From Bacillota bacterium (GTDB lineage: Bacteria > Eremiobacterota > SpSt-956 > JAKJGF01): DNA of 50,167 nucleotides. Both the position numbers and the translations under genes were made by a program. Under the pieces are notes generated by a model. The model saw only the letters and a program-made list of their open reading frames with translations, made no database searches and was not told the DNA's origin. Positions 33,895 through 41,924 of this stretch are shown piece by piece (within the stretch, counting starts at the first letter, position 1; the number at the start of each line of letters is the position of its first letter). The stretch is from the NCBI GenBank assembly GCA_029555925.1, contig JAKPQU010000021.1:1-50167 (forward strand), in the 5' to 3' direction.

Positions 33895-35025
33895 TTAAAA
33901 ATTCCTTCTCATTGCTCCTGCTGCAGGTGCGCCGCCGCCTCTGGCTCCCATTCTTCTCATCCTTGCCATTTCCTGCTTCTTCTTCTGTTTAAACACATAG
34001 GCAAGAACTTCTGCAACTGCAGTATAAAGTTCTACGGGCACTGTCTGGCCGACCTTGCATGCCTTGAACATAGTCTGGGCAAGGTCTACATTTTCGTAAA
34101 TGAATATCTCATTTTCTTCAGCTATGGATTTTATCTGAAGAGCAATAAGTCTTTTACCTTTTGCAATAACCTGCGGCGCCTGCATGGAAGCAGGATCATA
34201 TTTAATTGCCACAGCAAATTCGGTAGGATTTGTAACGACAGCATCTGATTCCGGCACTGCCTGCATCATACCACCCATAGCCATCTGCCTTGCAATTTGC
34301 TTCTGTTTGCCTTTAATTTCAGGATTACCTTCAGTTTCCTTATATTCATCCTTTAGCTCCTTGAAAGACATCCTCATATCCTTCATAAACTGATGCTTCT
34401 GAATCATATAATCCACACCTGCAAGGACAAAGGAAACTATTATAATCTGACTGAAAAGCTGCACGGCAGTCTGTTTAACATAATGGACAGTATTTTCTAT
34501 ATCCCAGTTTACGGCAGTACAGACAACAGGTATGGCCTTTTTCACTGTCATATAGGCAATCACACCTGTACCTGCCACCTTCAAGACGTTTTGCACCAGA
34601 GTAAAAATAGTCTTAATAGAGAAAATTTTCTTAAAACCTGCTATAGGGTTTATTTTATCTATCTTGGGCATTATAGGATCCATAGTAAATATAATGCCTA
34701 TCTGGGCGAGATTACCTGCGACAGCTGCAATAAAGACCACCGCCAGAAGCGGAATGATCATGCCCAGAAACATAGTCAGAACTATCTTTGAATAATGGTC
34801 ACAATCAAAGATATTGATATGGAATCCCGGTAATCCCCTGTAGACGTGGTCAGCAAACTCTGCAATCTTCCAGAAATAGGTCTTACCCATTACATGTAAC
34901 ATGGCTGCAGTCACAACTAATAAGATAGCTGTAGGGAAATCCTGCCCTTTACAGACCTGTCCTTTTTTTCTTGCTTCCTGTAACTTATGGTCAGATGGTT
35001 CTTCAGTCTGATCCGACTCTGCCAT
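33895..35025 (-). CDS. flhB: FlhB/SctU export switch protein with NPTE motif
   Basis: 376 residues from ATG 35025, with AGGGGGG from the end of fliR upstream. Four membrane helices, then a cytoplasmic domain that in the family cleaves itself between Asn and Pro of NPTH and switches substrate class. Here the motif reads Asn266-Pro267-Thr268-Glu269 (VVTNPTEFAVAIKYD), so the histidine is replaced by glutamate. N-terminal SDHKLQEARKKGQV is canonical. The tail RRMGARGGGAPAAGAMRRNF is unusual, basic and Gly/Ala-rich. Overlaps fliR closely and must be co-translated. Confidence 0.94.
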   Translation of the reverse strand: MAESDQTEEPSDHKLQEARKKGQVCKGQDFPTAILLVVTAAMLHVMGKTYFWKIAEFADHVYRGLPGFHINIFDCDHYSKIVLTMFLGMIIPLLAVVFIAAVAGNLAQIGIIFTMDPIMPKIDKINPIAGFKKIFSIKTIFTLVQNVLKVAGTGVIAYMTVKKAIPVVCTAVNWDIENTVHYVKQTAVQLFSQIIIVSFVLAGVDYMIQKHQFMKDMRMSFKELKDEYKETEGNPEIKGKQKQIARQMAMGGMMQAVPESDAVVTNPTEFAVAIKYDPASMQAPQVIAKGKRLIALQIKSIAEENEIFIYENVDLAQTMFKACKVGQTVPVELYTAVAEVLAYVFKQKKKQEMARMRRMGARGGGAPAAGAMRRNF

Positions 35026-35030
35026 AAAAA

Positions 35031-35828
35031 TCACCCCCCTGGTTTCATTAATAATAGCAATTTTAATATAGACATATAATTATCATTAAAAATCGATAAG
35101 AGCTTTTTTGCCACATACGGAATAGCAGCAGAAAGAACTGTAGTACCAACCAGTATATTTACCGGGAAAGATAGCATAAATACATTCATCTGAGGTGCTG
35201 CTCTTGCCACAAGACCAAGAGCCATCTGAACTATGTAAAGTGCTGCCATACATGGAGAAGCTATCTGAACGCCAAGGACAAGCATATCATTTGTCATTGA
35301 GACAAACTCGCCTATAAGAGCACTTCTTGGAACGAACATAGCATCTACTGGAACGGCCTGGAAACTTCTATAGATTGCAATAATAAGACTGTGATGACCG
35401 TTTATAATCAGATAAACCATCATGGCGAGATAGAACTTAAATCTTCTTATCATATTGACAGTTCCGCCGGCAGAGGGGTCAAAAGAAGCGGCAGTACTTA
35501 AACCCAACTGGGTATCTACCAGTTCTCCTGCAAACTGTATTGTATACATAGTCAGACTTGCGGCAAACCCTACCAGAAGGCCTACCATAATATTACTGAA
35601 TATAATCTCCATATGCCGGGGAATACTGGCAGTAAAGCCCTGTGGCATAGGCAGAGTAGGATAAAGAGCGGTAGCAAGGACTATTACAGATCCGACTCTG
35701 GCTCTCATGGTTATATGTCTGCTACCGAATATAGGTGCCTGAAGGCCAATCCCCATACATCTGGCTATGGTCAATCCCCATAACTCAATGGCTACTATGC
35801 TGGGTTCAAGAGCCTCTGCGCCTGTCAT
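35031..35828 (-). CDS. fliR: FliR/SctT export gate protein
   Basis: 265 residues, single-copy subunit of the FliPQR pore. Six or so membrane helices, FVxxRxxG-like start (LWGLTIARCMGIGLQAPIFGSRHI), GELVDTQLGLSTAASFDP and the C-terminal MLSFPVNILVGTTVLSAAIPYV all fit the family. AAAGGAGGGG ribosome binding site. The last codons overlap the ribosome binding site of flhB; the stop TGA lies within its GTGATTTTTATG leader. Confidence 0.94.
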   Translation of the reverse strand: MTGAEALEPSIVAIELWGLTIARCMGIGLQAPIFGSRHITMRARVGSVIVLATALYPTLPMPQGFTASIPRHMEIIFSNIMVGLLVGFAASLTMYTIQFAGELVDTQLGLSTAASFDPSAGGTVNMIRRFKFYLAMMVYLIINGHHSLIIAIYRSFQAVPVDAMFVPRSALIGEFVSMTNDMLVLGVQIASPCMAALYIVQMALGLVARAAPQMNVFMLSFPVNILVGTTVLSAAIPYVAKKLLSIFNDNYMSILKLLLLMKPGG

Positions 35829-35848
35829 AATTCCCCTCCTTTACTCTG

Positions 35849-36445
35849 TCATCTGCTCCCTATAATAGCTATTTGTTGCCATGTTTCTATAGTAAAAGTC
35901 ATCATTGTAGATGATATCCACGGCCCAAAAATCATCAAAGCGGCAAAAGTTACAAGCAATTTTGGTACAAAACCGAGAGTCTGTTCCTGTACAGAACTGA
36001 CTGCCTGAAGCACTGAAACAACAAGACCTACACCGAGAGCGATAAAGAGCATAGGTGCAGATAAGAGATAAATCATATAAAGAGCCTTACCGCCTATAAA
36101 CAGGATTTCTCTTTCCGTAACCTTTACTTCCGGTATTGTATAGGCCCAGACGATATGAGGTACGGAATTCTTATAACTCGTAGCAATCCATGGCACATCT
36201 TCAAGCCTTGCATGGAGAAAAGCTCTTATTTTCTGACCGAGATAAGGCCCTCTCTGATAGACAACATAAAAAGTAGCGAGTATTTTAGGTACAAAAGAAA
36301 GACTCTGCTCCTGAACCTGTGTAGCTGCCTGAAATACGGCTATGACAACACCGACTACAACGGCAGCAACAAGCATTGGCCATGCAAGATGAATTATTAA
36401 AGCCAGAGCTTCTTTTGCTACTGTAGCAATCCATTCAATAGTCAT
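35849..36445 (-). CDS. fliQ: Fused tandem FliQ-FliQ (SctS) protein
   Basis: 198 residues; FliQ is normally about 90. The signature occurs twice: FQAATQVQEQSLSFVPKILA at 38-57 and LQAVSSVQEQTLGFVPKLLV at 146-165. Each follows a hydrophobic helix, and the second unit also has the closing FGPWISSTMMTFT helix. The second helix of the first unit is altered (TFYVVYQRGPYLGQKIRAFL), followed by a 35-residue linker. In the FliPQR pore four FliQ copies wrap the FliP/FliR core; a covalent pair could fix two positions. The C-terminal unit is nearly identical to the separate fliQ just upstream, so it is a recent duplicate. 12 bases after that gene. Confidence 0.93.
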   Translation of the reverse strand: MTIEWIATVAKEALALIIHLAWPMLVAAVVVGVVIAVFQAATQVQEQSLSFVPKILATFYVVYQRGPYLGQKIRAFLHARLEDVPWIATSYKNSVPHIVWAYTIPEVKVTEREILFIGGKALYMIYLLSAPMLFIALGVGLVVSVLQAVSSVQEQTLGFVPKLLVTFAALMIFGPWISSTMMTFTIETWQQIAIIGSR

Positions 36446-36457
36446 AATATGAATCCT

Positions 36458-36823
36458 TTATTTTGTAGTTTTGCCTATTATCTCTATTCTAAGCCAGGTT
36501 TCCCTGGTAAAACTTATCATACTGGAAGATATCCACGGCCCGAATACAAGAAGCATTACAAAGGTTATAAGCAGTTTTGGCACAAAACCGAGAGTCTGTT
36601 CCTGAACAGATGTAACGGCCTGAAGTATGGCAACAACAAGCCCGAGAGCTACTGCGGAAAATAACATAGGAGCAGAGAGTAAAAAAATCATAAAAAGAGC
36701 TCTTCCTCCCATAGCCATAACCTCTCTCTCTGTAAGTTTGGCCTCAGAGAGATTACAGGACACTACAAAAATTATGAACAAAACATTCATAAGAAAGTAA
36801 ATTCTTTTTCTATGCCAGTTCAT
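36458..36823 (-). CDS. fliQ: FliQ/SctS with N-terminal signal or lipobox segment
   Basis: 121 residues from ATG 36823 with AGAGGTG upstream. The last 90 residues are a complete FliQ (LLSAPMLFSAVALGLVVAIL, QAVTSVQEQTLGFVPKLL, FGPWISSSMISFTRETW). Before it stands a basic then hydrophobic segment ending VVSC (HRKRIYFLMNVLFIIFVVSC), which looks like a lipoprotein or cleavable signal and is not part of normal FliQ. KLTEREVMAMGG right after it matches KVTEREILFIGG at the join of the fused protein, showing that the two share a common ancestor. A composite repeat element separates it from fliP. Confidence 0.92.
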   Translation of the reverse strand: MNWHRKRIYFLMNVLFIIFVVSCNLSEAKLTEREVMAMGGRALFMIFLLSAPMLFSAVALGLVVAILQAVTSVQEQTLGFVPKLLITFVMLLVFGPWISSSMISFTRETWLRIEIIGKTTK

Positions 36824-36881
36824 AACGTTCACCTCTGCGTTATTATACCATTTTTCAAGGTTTTTTGTAAACCTTAAATTA

Positions 36882-36976
36882 TCGTGATACGTAATGCGTG
36901 ATGCGTAATGTGTGTTTTCACCGGTACCGGGCGAACACAGTGGTTCGCCCCCTACTCTTCACCCTACACGACACAC
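36882..36976. repeat. Composite element: heptads, REP-like hairpin, heptads
   Basis: GTGATAC, GTAATGC, GTGATGC, GTAATGT (36882-36912), hairpin block with GGGCGAACAC/TGGTTCGCCC (36915-36955), then CTCTTCACC and CACGACACAC. It lies inside the export operon between fliP and fliQ. Confidence 0.87.
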
Positions 36977-37824
36977 TATTTAAAACTTTTAACGAGACTT
37001 TCTATAATAATACCCCATCCGTCTACCATAACAAAAAGCAGCAATTTAAATGGCATGGAAATAGTCATGGGAGATAGCATGAACATACCCATAGACATAA
37101 GTACCGACGATACAACCATATCTACGACAAGGAATGGGATATAAATTGCAAATCCTATCTCAAAAGCGGTTTTAATTTCACTGATCATGAAAGCAGGTAT
37201 AAGGACATGTATGGGTACATCAGCTTTGGTTTTGGGCTTTTTCATCTGAGCAAGTTTAATAAAAAGAACAAGATCTTTTTCTCTTACCTGCCTGAACATA
37301 AAATCTCTTATAGGCTCCAGGGCTTTATTCACAAATTCTGCTGTCTGCATCTCACCTTTCATAAAAGGCTGTAATGCTTCGGTATTCACCTTATTCCCAA
37401 CAGGAGCCATTATAAAGAAGGTAAGGAAAATAGCAAGTCCCATCAACACCTGTGTCGGAGGTACCTGTTGAGTACCCAGAGCACTTCTTATAAAGGACAG
37501 TACGATGGCAACCCTTATAAAGGAAGTCATCATAATTAGAAGGTATGGTGCCAGGGTAAGTATACTGAGGGCTGCCAGTATCTGAAAAGGCAGTGCAACG
37601 CCGGTATCTTCCGGAATTACAGCTTCTCCTCTTTTTTCTTCTCCTCCTTTACCTCCGTTTATATTCACATCTATTTTAGGAAAATTGAAGAGTAAAGGAT
37701 TTTTAGCCTGTGGTCCGCTTCCTTCCTGGGCCTGCGCCACCTGTACATTTATCAGAAATAAAGAAGAGATAAGAAAAATAAGAAAAATGATAGAAACTGC
37801 TGAAAAATACAATCTGTTTTTCAT
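36976..37824 (-). CDS. fliP: FliP/SctR export gate protein
   Basis: 282 residues, pentameric core of the export pore. N-terminal signal peptide (FLIFLISSLFLINVQVAQAQ), which is typical of flagellar FliP and absent from most virulence SctR proteins, then a linker and the conserved body: ILTLAPYLLIMMTSFIRVAIVLSFIRSALGTQQVPPTQVL and the ending FKLLLFVMVDGW. The long Gly/Glu-rich segment after the signal (KNPLLFNFPKIDVNINGGKGGEEKRGE) is unusual. TAGGAGGGG ribosome binding site. Confidence 0.95.
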   Translation of the reverse strand: MKNRLYFSAVSIIFLIFLISSLFLINVQVAQAQEGSGPQAKNPLLFNFPKIDVNINGGKGGEEKRGEAVIPEDTGVALPFQILAALSILTLAPYLLIMMTSFIRVAIVLSFIRSALGTQQVPPTQVLMGLAIFLTFFIMAPVGNKVNTEALQPFMKGEMQTAEFVNKALEPIRDFMFRQVREKDLVLFIKLAQMKKPKTKADVPIHVLIPAFMISEIKTAFEIGFAIYIPFLVVDMVVSSVLMSMGMFMLSPMTISMPFKLLLFVMVDGWGIIIESLVKSFK

Positions 37825-37835
37825 AGCTACCCCTC

Positions 37836-38600
37836 CTATCTATTTTTAGTATCCCGGGTAAAAACAGATGCAATACCATAAAGACCAAAAGTCTGGAAAA
37901 TCTTTGATAATATACCGGCCTGTCCTCTATTCGTAATATTACCGAATTCTTCTTTAAATGCAGATTTATTCTCTTCAGGAGAAGCATTTATATCCGGTAA
38001 TGTAAAAGCTTCAGGTTCAAATTCCTTGAGAAGGGTTATTTCTTTTTCAGTGGCACCCACTAGTAATACCCTGGTGCCGACTTTTATTAAAGATAAAAAC
38101 AATGTTTTTTGAGGTTGAAGTTGTACCTGTTCTATTACAAATAAATTCTTTTTTGGCTGAGGAATAATACCTGCACCTTTTGCATAAAGAAGTTTTAATA
38201 CGACATAAACAAGAAGACAGACAATCCCAAGACTGGTTATCATATTAAGAATTCTCGCCAGAAATCCCGTAGATTGAGATGTAACAACAGATTCTTTTGT
38301 TGTCTCATGATAAGCTTTATTGGGCTCATCACTGTCATAATTAAGATTGAGCTCTTCCAATGATGGGGTTATTTCAGGAACAGGAGTGGATTTATCAGAT
38401 TTATCCGGTTTCTTTTCTGCTGCAGAGGGACTATTGGAAGACACAGGTGTCATCACTGCCGCAGAAGGAGTACCGGAAGATGCAGGTGTCATCACTGCCG
38501 CATAGGGAGTTACGGAAGATGCAGGTGTCATCACTGCTCCATAAGAAATATGTGAATAACACAGAAACATTAAGAGTATTAATAAAAAAAGTCTTTTCAC
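37836..38600 (-). CDS. fliO: FliO-like protein with tandem peptide repeats
   Basis: 254 residues from GTG 38600. Signal peptide, three tandem 13-residue repeats (AVMTPASSVTPYA type, 39 bp each, 38422-38538), an acidic linker, one membrane helix (MITSLGIVCLLVYVVLKLLY) and a FliO domain (FVIEQVQLQPQKTLFLSLIKVGTRVLLVG split over two strands, then EITLLKEFEP). FliO helps assemble the FliP ring and is found in flagella, not in virulence systems. Ends 11 bases before fliP. Confidence 0.85.
   Translation of the reverse strand: MKRLFLLILLMFLCYSHISYGAVMTPASSVTPYAAVMTPASSGTPSAAVMTPVSSNSPSAAEKKPDKSDKSTPVPEITPSLEELNLNYDSDEPNKAYHETTKESVVTSQSTGFLARILNMITSLGIVCLLVYVVLKLLYAKGAGIIPQPKKNLFVIEQVQLQPQKTLFLSLIKVGTRVLLVGATEKEITLLKEFEPEAFTLPDINASPEENKSAFKEEFGNITNRGQAGILSKIFQTFGLYGIASVFTRDTKNR
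38422..38538 (-). repeat. Three 39-bp tandem repeats inside fliO
   Basis: 39-base units sharing TGCAGGTGTCATCACTGC on the plus strand, coding for AAVMTPASS(V/G)TP(Y/S) and one variant. Length can change in frame by slippage or recombination. Confidence 0.85.
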
Positions 38601-38725
38601 AGGATAAATCTCCTCTTATATCGTGTTACGCTAAAGCGTAATGTGTAAGAATTCACCTTTACTATAACAGTCGTAACGTAGTTCACAATCTTCCATATTT
38701 CCTTCAGAGGATTTAAAATCTTTTA

Positions 38726-39043
38726 CTATCTCCTGCCAATAATACCGTTTATTCTGACTCCGTAACATTCATCTACCGATACTACTTCTCCCCTGGCTAT
38801 AAGTTTTGAATTTACCCTTACATCTACAGAATCCATTGCAAGTTTATCCAGTTCAACGACAGATCCGACCTGAAGGTTTAATATTTCACTTACAGGTAAA
38901 TTAGCCCTGCCGAGTTCTACGGCAATTTCAAGAGGTATTTCGCCCAGAACCCGGAGAAACCCCTGAGAAGAATTATCCTGATATCTATTATCACTGTAAT
39001 CAAAACCCGGCGACTGTTCATCATATTCTTCATAGTCATACAT
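38726..39043 (-). CDS. fliN: FliN/SctQ C-terminal-type SpoA protein, copy 2
   Basis: 105 residues: a 30-residue acidic, Tyr/Asp-rich tail and one SpoA domain (EIPLEIAVELGRANLPVSEIL, GSVVELDKLA, GEVVSVDECYGVRI). FliN forms the lower cytoplasmic ring and docks the export ATPase complex. 16 bases after the first fliN. A 125-base spacer with a short heptad array (38622-38648) separates it from fliO. Confidence 0.92.
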   Translation of the reverse strand: MYDYEEYDEQSPGFDYSDNRYQDNSSQGFLRVLGEIPLEIAVELGRANLPVSEILNLQVGSVVELDKLAMDSVDVRVNSKLIARGEVVSVDECYGVRINGIIGRR

Positions 39044-39059
39044 AGCCTGTTCCCCCCTG

Positions 39060-39401
39060 TTAACCGGTTGCTATTTCCGTTATTCTGACCCCGAAATAAT
39101 CATCAATTGCCACAACCTCTCCTTTGGCAATTAGTTTATCATTAACACGGAGATCAATATGATCATCTGCCATCTTATCAAGTTCTATTACGGCTCCCAC
39201 GCCAAGTTTTAGAATATCTTTAACAGGCATTTTGGTTCTTCCAAGTTCTGCTACAACCTGGAGGGGGACATCAATCAAAATATCTATGGTCTGCTGTCCT
39301 TCAGACTGGCCGCTTACATCGCCAAGTGGTGCAAATTGTACCTGCCTTACAGTTTCTTCATCTCCGTCAAAAAAATCATCATTTCTCCTCAAATTCCTCA
39401 T
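39060..39401 (-). CDS. fliN: FliN/SctQ C-terminal-type SpoA protein, copy 1
   Basis: 113 residues: acidic N-terminus and one SpoA domain (DVPLQVVAELGRTKMPVKDIL, GAVIELDKMA, GEVVAIDDYFGVRI). Its start overlaps the fliM end by 23 bases, with AGGAGGGAG just before the ATG. Two different fliN genes plus fliM give three SpoA-bearing ring proteins, like the SpaO-type long and short products of virulence systems or FliM/FliN/FliY of flagella. Confidence 0.92.
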   Translation of the reverse strand: MRNLRRNDDFFDGDEETVRQVQFAPLGDVSGQSEGQQTIDILIDVPLQVVAELGRTKMPVKDILKLGVGAVIELDKMADDHIDLRVNDKLIAKGEVVAIDDYFGVRITEIATG

Positions 39402-40452
39402 CTCCCTCCTGTACGACTTTACATATCTGTAAAGCCACTTTCTTTTCCCTCACTCCGGGACGCCCCAGAAATTTGGTTTTTCCCTGTATTTTAACCCTGA
39501 GGGCATTTTCTATGGACGTATTCAGCCTTACCACATCACCGACACCTATATTTACAAGATCCTGAAACATTATTTCCGATCTCCCCAGTTCCACTACAAT
39601 GCCTATCTTGGCAGATTCCAGTATGGTAGGATTGGAAGTAATAGATTTCTGCCCCTTTACGGTAGTAGTTTTTGTAAGAAGATCAGGTGCTTTAACTTTC
39701 GGTATAACAGGCTTAAGAAATTGAAGGGGTAAACATATCTTCATATCTCCAGGCGTCTCCCCTATTCTGACCCGAAAATTGGCTATAGCCATGGGCTCAT
39801 TCGGTGAATAAAGTTGAACTGCCTGGGGATTACATTCCATTTTCTCATGTTGAACGGTAAATTCCTTTATTTCTTTGAAAGCTTCCGTAAACTGCCCCAG
39901 AACCTTCTGGACCAGTTTGCAGAAGATAACCTCTTCAAGTTCCGTAAGTCTGTTATCTTCGGAAATAGGCTGTCCTTTACCGCCAAGGAGTCTGTCCACT
40001 ATGGATAAACAGAGTGGAAATTCAAGAAAAATTACTCCTCTTGCATTAAATCCTTCTATATTGAAAATATTCAAAGCAGACGGATCTACGAGAGAATGAG
40101 TATAAACATCGTAACTTACATAATCATTATTTTCCCACTTGACCTGAACCCTTAAACGAAGAACTGATACGAATAAAGCAGTCAGTAACTCTGCAAAATG
40201 AATCAATACTTTTTCAAGAAATCTCTCCTGATCAAGGGCGAGTTTTTCAACTTTTGTAAAATCATACCTGTCTACTTTTCTTGAAGGAGCAACATAACCT
40301 TTACCTGATGCCTGGGCTCTGGCCCTTTCAATTTGAGGTATATTTTTCAAAGGTTCTTCATAATGTTCTGCTACAGGTTCTCTGACGCTGCTACTTTCTC
40401 TGATTCTGCTTTTAAGACCTCTTTGCTGACGACGATAGGGAACATCCCTCAA
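39379..40452 (-). CDS. fliM: FliM-like ring protein lacking a CheY-binding N-terminus
   Basis: 357 residues from TTG 40452 with AGAGGGGG upstream. The middle domain (YTHSLVDPSALNIFNIE, IVDRLLGGKG with the following RLTELEEVI, NPQAVQLYSPNEPMAIANFRVRIG) and the C-terminal SpoA domain (KIGIVVELGRSEIMFQDLV) are FliM-like. The N-terminus is basic (RRQQRGLKSRIRESSSVREP) and lacks the LSQxEIDALL motif that binds phosphorylated CheY, so a chemotaxis-controlled switch role is unlikely. First gene of the export run. Confidence 0.9.
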   Translation of the reverse strand: MRDVPYRRQQRGLKSRIRESSSVREPVAEHYEEPLKNIPQIERARAQASGKGYVAPSRKVDRYDFTKVEKLALDQERFLEKVLIHFAELLTALFVSVLRLRVQVKWENNDYVSYDVYTHSLVDPSALNIFNIEGFNARGVIFLEFPLCLSIVDRLLGGKGQPISEDNRLTELEEVIFCKLVQKVLGQFTEAFKEIKEFTVQHEKMECNPQAVQLYSPNEPMAIANFRVRIGETPGDMKICLPLQFLKPVIPKVKAPDLLTKTTTVKGQKSITSNPTILESAKIGIVVELGRSEIMFQDLVNIGVGDVVRLNTSIENALRVKIQGKTKFLGRPGVREKKVALQICKVVQEGDEEFEEK

Positions 40453-40490
40453 AGATATACCCCCTCTTTAAAAAGATTATAACTTATTTT

Positions 40491-40520
40491 ATTATAACAC
40501 AGATATATATTATTTGTCTA
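40491..40520 (-). promoter_or_regulatory. Candidate promoter of the export operon
   Basis: On the minus strand TAGACA (40520-40515), 18 bases, TATAAT (40496-40491). A second TATAAT lies at 40481-40476. The fliM start is about 40 bases downstream. Confidence 0.55.
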
Positions 40521-40587
40521 TGAAATTTTTAATGTATGAAGAGTGAAGAGACAATACAAAGAGCCGAAATGTTCCGGCATGAAGAAT

Positions 40588-40652
40588 GAAAATCGTGAAA
40601 TAAGTGGCCTGAAACAGATTTATCTGGGCAGGTGTCACACTTCACGATTTTC
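40588..40652. other. Nested hairpin downstream of the deamidase operon
   Basis: 12-base arms GAAAATCGTGAA and TTCACGATTTTC enclose CCTG/CAGG and CAGAT/ATCTG stems. It lies between the 71-residue gene and fliM, beside an AGTGAAG heptad pair (40538-40552). It could be a transcript barrier or a structured RNA. Confidence 0.65.
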
Positions 40653-40662
40653 TTATAAACAA

Positions 40663-40878
40663 TCAGGCTGTTACATCAAAAATTTCTCTCGTAATTCCAT
40701 CACAGGTGATCTTTACAGAAGATCCACTTTTAGCAGCCTCTGCAAGTATTTTTAATTCCCTGTCTCTATCCGGTTTTATCCAGTAAAAGGCAGCTCTGGT
40801 TCTGAAAATGACATTATAATTATCATTATCCTTCCTTTTACCAATTCCCCTTACCTTTTCCTCAAAACTAATAGTCAT
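40663..40878 (-). CDS. Small partner of the predicted deamidase
   Basis: 71 residues, basic, no signal peptide. Likely fold beta-alpha-beta-beta: NYNVIFRTRAAFYWI strand region, DRDRELKILAEAAKSG helix, SVKITCDG and REIFDV strands. No family recognised. It begins 10 bases after the deamidase gene with its own AAAGGATT site, so the two are one operon. By place and size it could be an immunity protein, a secretion chaperone or a regulator; the sequence does not decide. Confidence 0.72.
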   Translation of the reverse strand: MTISFEEKVRGIGKRKDNDNYNVIFRTRAAFYWIKPDRDRELKILAEAAKSGSSVKITCDGITREIFDVTA

Positions 40879-40888
40879 ATGAATCCTT

Positions 40889-41884
40889 TCACGTTATAGA
40901 TATTTTAGGAGGTATTTCCTCCGGATGATGGGCATAATACTCATCTTTAATCTCTTTAAGAGCTTTTGAATATTCCTTCATTGTGTCTGCTGTAGCAGTG
41001 AGACTTTCTTCAAAGGTCTGATTTTCTCCATCGGATTCAACGGGGCCGAACTGAGGAGCTCTTGTAATATCAACCTTGATCTTCAGATCTTTGGATCTCA
41101 TCATGCCTATCCATTCTTCTGCCTTGAGAGGATGATCTGCCATAGACGGATCTATAATATAGCCTTCTATTTTTTCTGTTTTCGAATCTTTCGCAAAGGT
41201 AATAGGAGCGACATGGTACCACCATTCGGCATTCATAAATTTATTTTTTGCAGTAAGCATGCCTCCTCCGTACAGATCCTCTATCATTACAAACATTTTC
41301 CCGCAGTTGATATTGTCTTTCATCATAGTTTCACACATATGATGGGCTCTGGCATAACATCCGTCAACAATATATTCAAAGGGAACCTGCGGATCAGAAG
41401 CAAGTTTTTTAAATTCTTCCTTTAATTCTGCAAGGGAAGGTATTCGGCCATTCAGCTTCGAAACATCCTGAACATTCTGCATTCTGGCGCCGGTGCCAAG
41501 TTTACCTATAAGATCTTTCATATACCCTGTCTGATTGAAGTCAGTATTGGAAGGAGTTTCATTAAATCCCTTCTCACCTGTTAAATAGGAAGTAATGTCG
41601 CCAAAATCAAATTTTGAATCGTCTAACATGGTAATAAATTTTGGATTATCCGAAGATTTCGCTTTAATATTGCTCACAGCATTTGTTACAGTTTCTTTCA
41701 TCACTTCTGCACGGCGAACATGAATATCTGCGGAAGGTCTTTTGGAAGTTTCTTCATGAGAACCTATAGAGCAGAGATCTTTCGGGGATATAGAAAGTGT
41801 TTCTTTTTGCAGTTTTATTTTACCGGCAGGTACCTTTATATCAGGAATACTCAGAGGCCTGATATTTTTAATAACATCTCCCAT
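40889..41884 (-). CDS. Predicted protein-glutaminase (deamidase), candidate effector
   Basis: 331 residues from ATG 41884, which has AGGTGAT upstream; a GTG at 41893 is also in frame. The second half carries the protein-glutaminase triad in order: Cys176 in VDGCYARAHHM, His224 in EWWYHVAPI, Asp245 in YIIDPSMADH. Such enzymes turn protein glutamine into glutamate; relatives include food-industry glutaminase and toxin domains. There is no signal peptide, so export by the neighbouring FlhA/FlhB system is plausible. The first 170 residues are polar, with a basic, Pro/Ile-rich start (IKNIRPLSIPDIKVPAGKIK) that could hold a secretion signal. A 71-residue partner follows. Effector status is inferred; the enzyme family is well supported by motifs. 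Confidence 0.82.
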   Translation of the reverse strand: MGDVIKNIRPLSIPDIKVPAGKIKLQKETLSISPKDLCSIGSHEETSKRPSADIHVRRAEVMKETVTNAVSNIKAKSSDNPKFITMLDDSKFDFGDITSYLTGEKGFNETPSNTDFNQTGYMKDLIGKLGTGARMQNVQDVSKLNGRIPSLAELKEEFKKLASDPQVPFEYIVDGCYARAHHMCETMMKDNINCGKMFVMIEDLYGGGMLTAKNKFMNAEWWYHVAPITFAKDSKTEKIEGYIIDPSMADHPLKAEEWIGMMRSKDLKIKVDITRAPQFGPVESDGENQTFEESLTATADTMKEYSKALKEIKDEYYAHHPEEIPPKISIT

Positions 41885-41924
41885 TCTTATCACCTGTCTT
41901 TTCTAAAAAATATATCTGATTTAT

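Noticed and set aside
40561..40670. Third copy of the structured element at 1188 and 24738
   Set aside because: The fold is similar but sequences match only in a few bases near the outer arm, so common origin is not shown.
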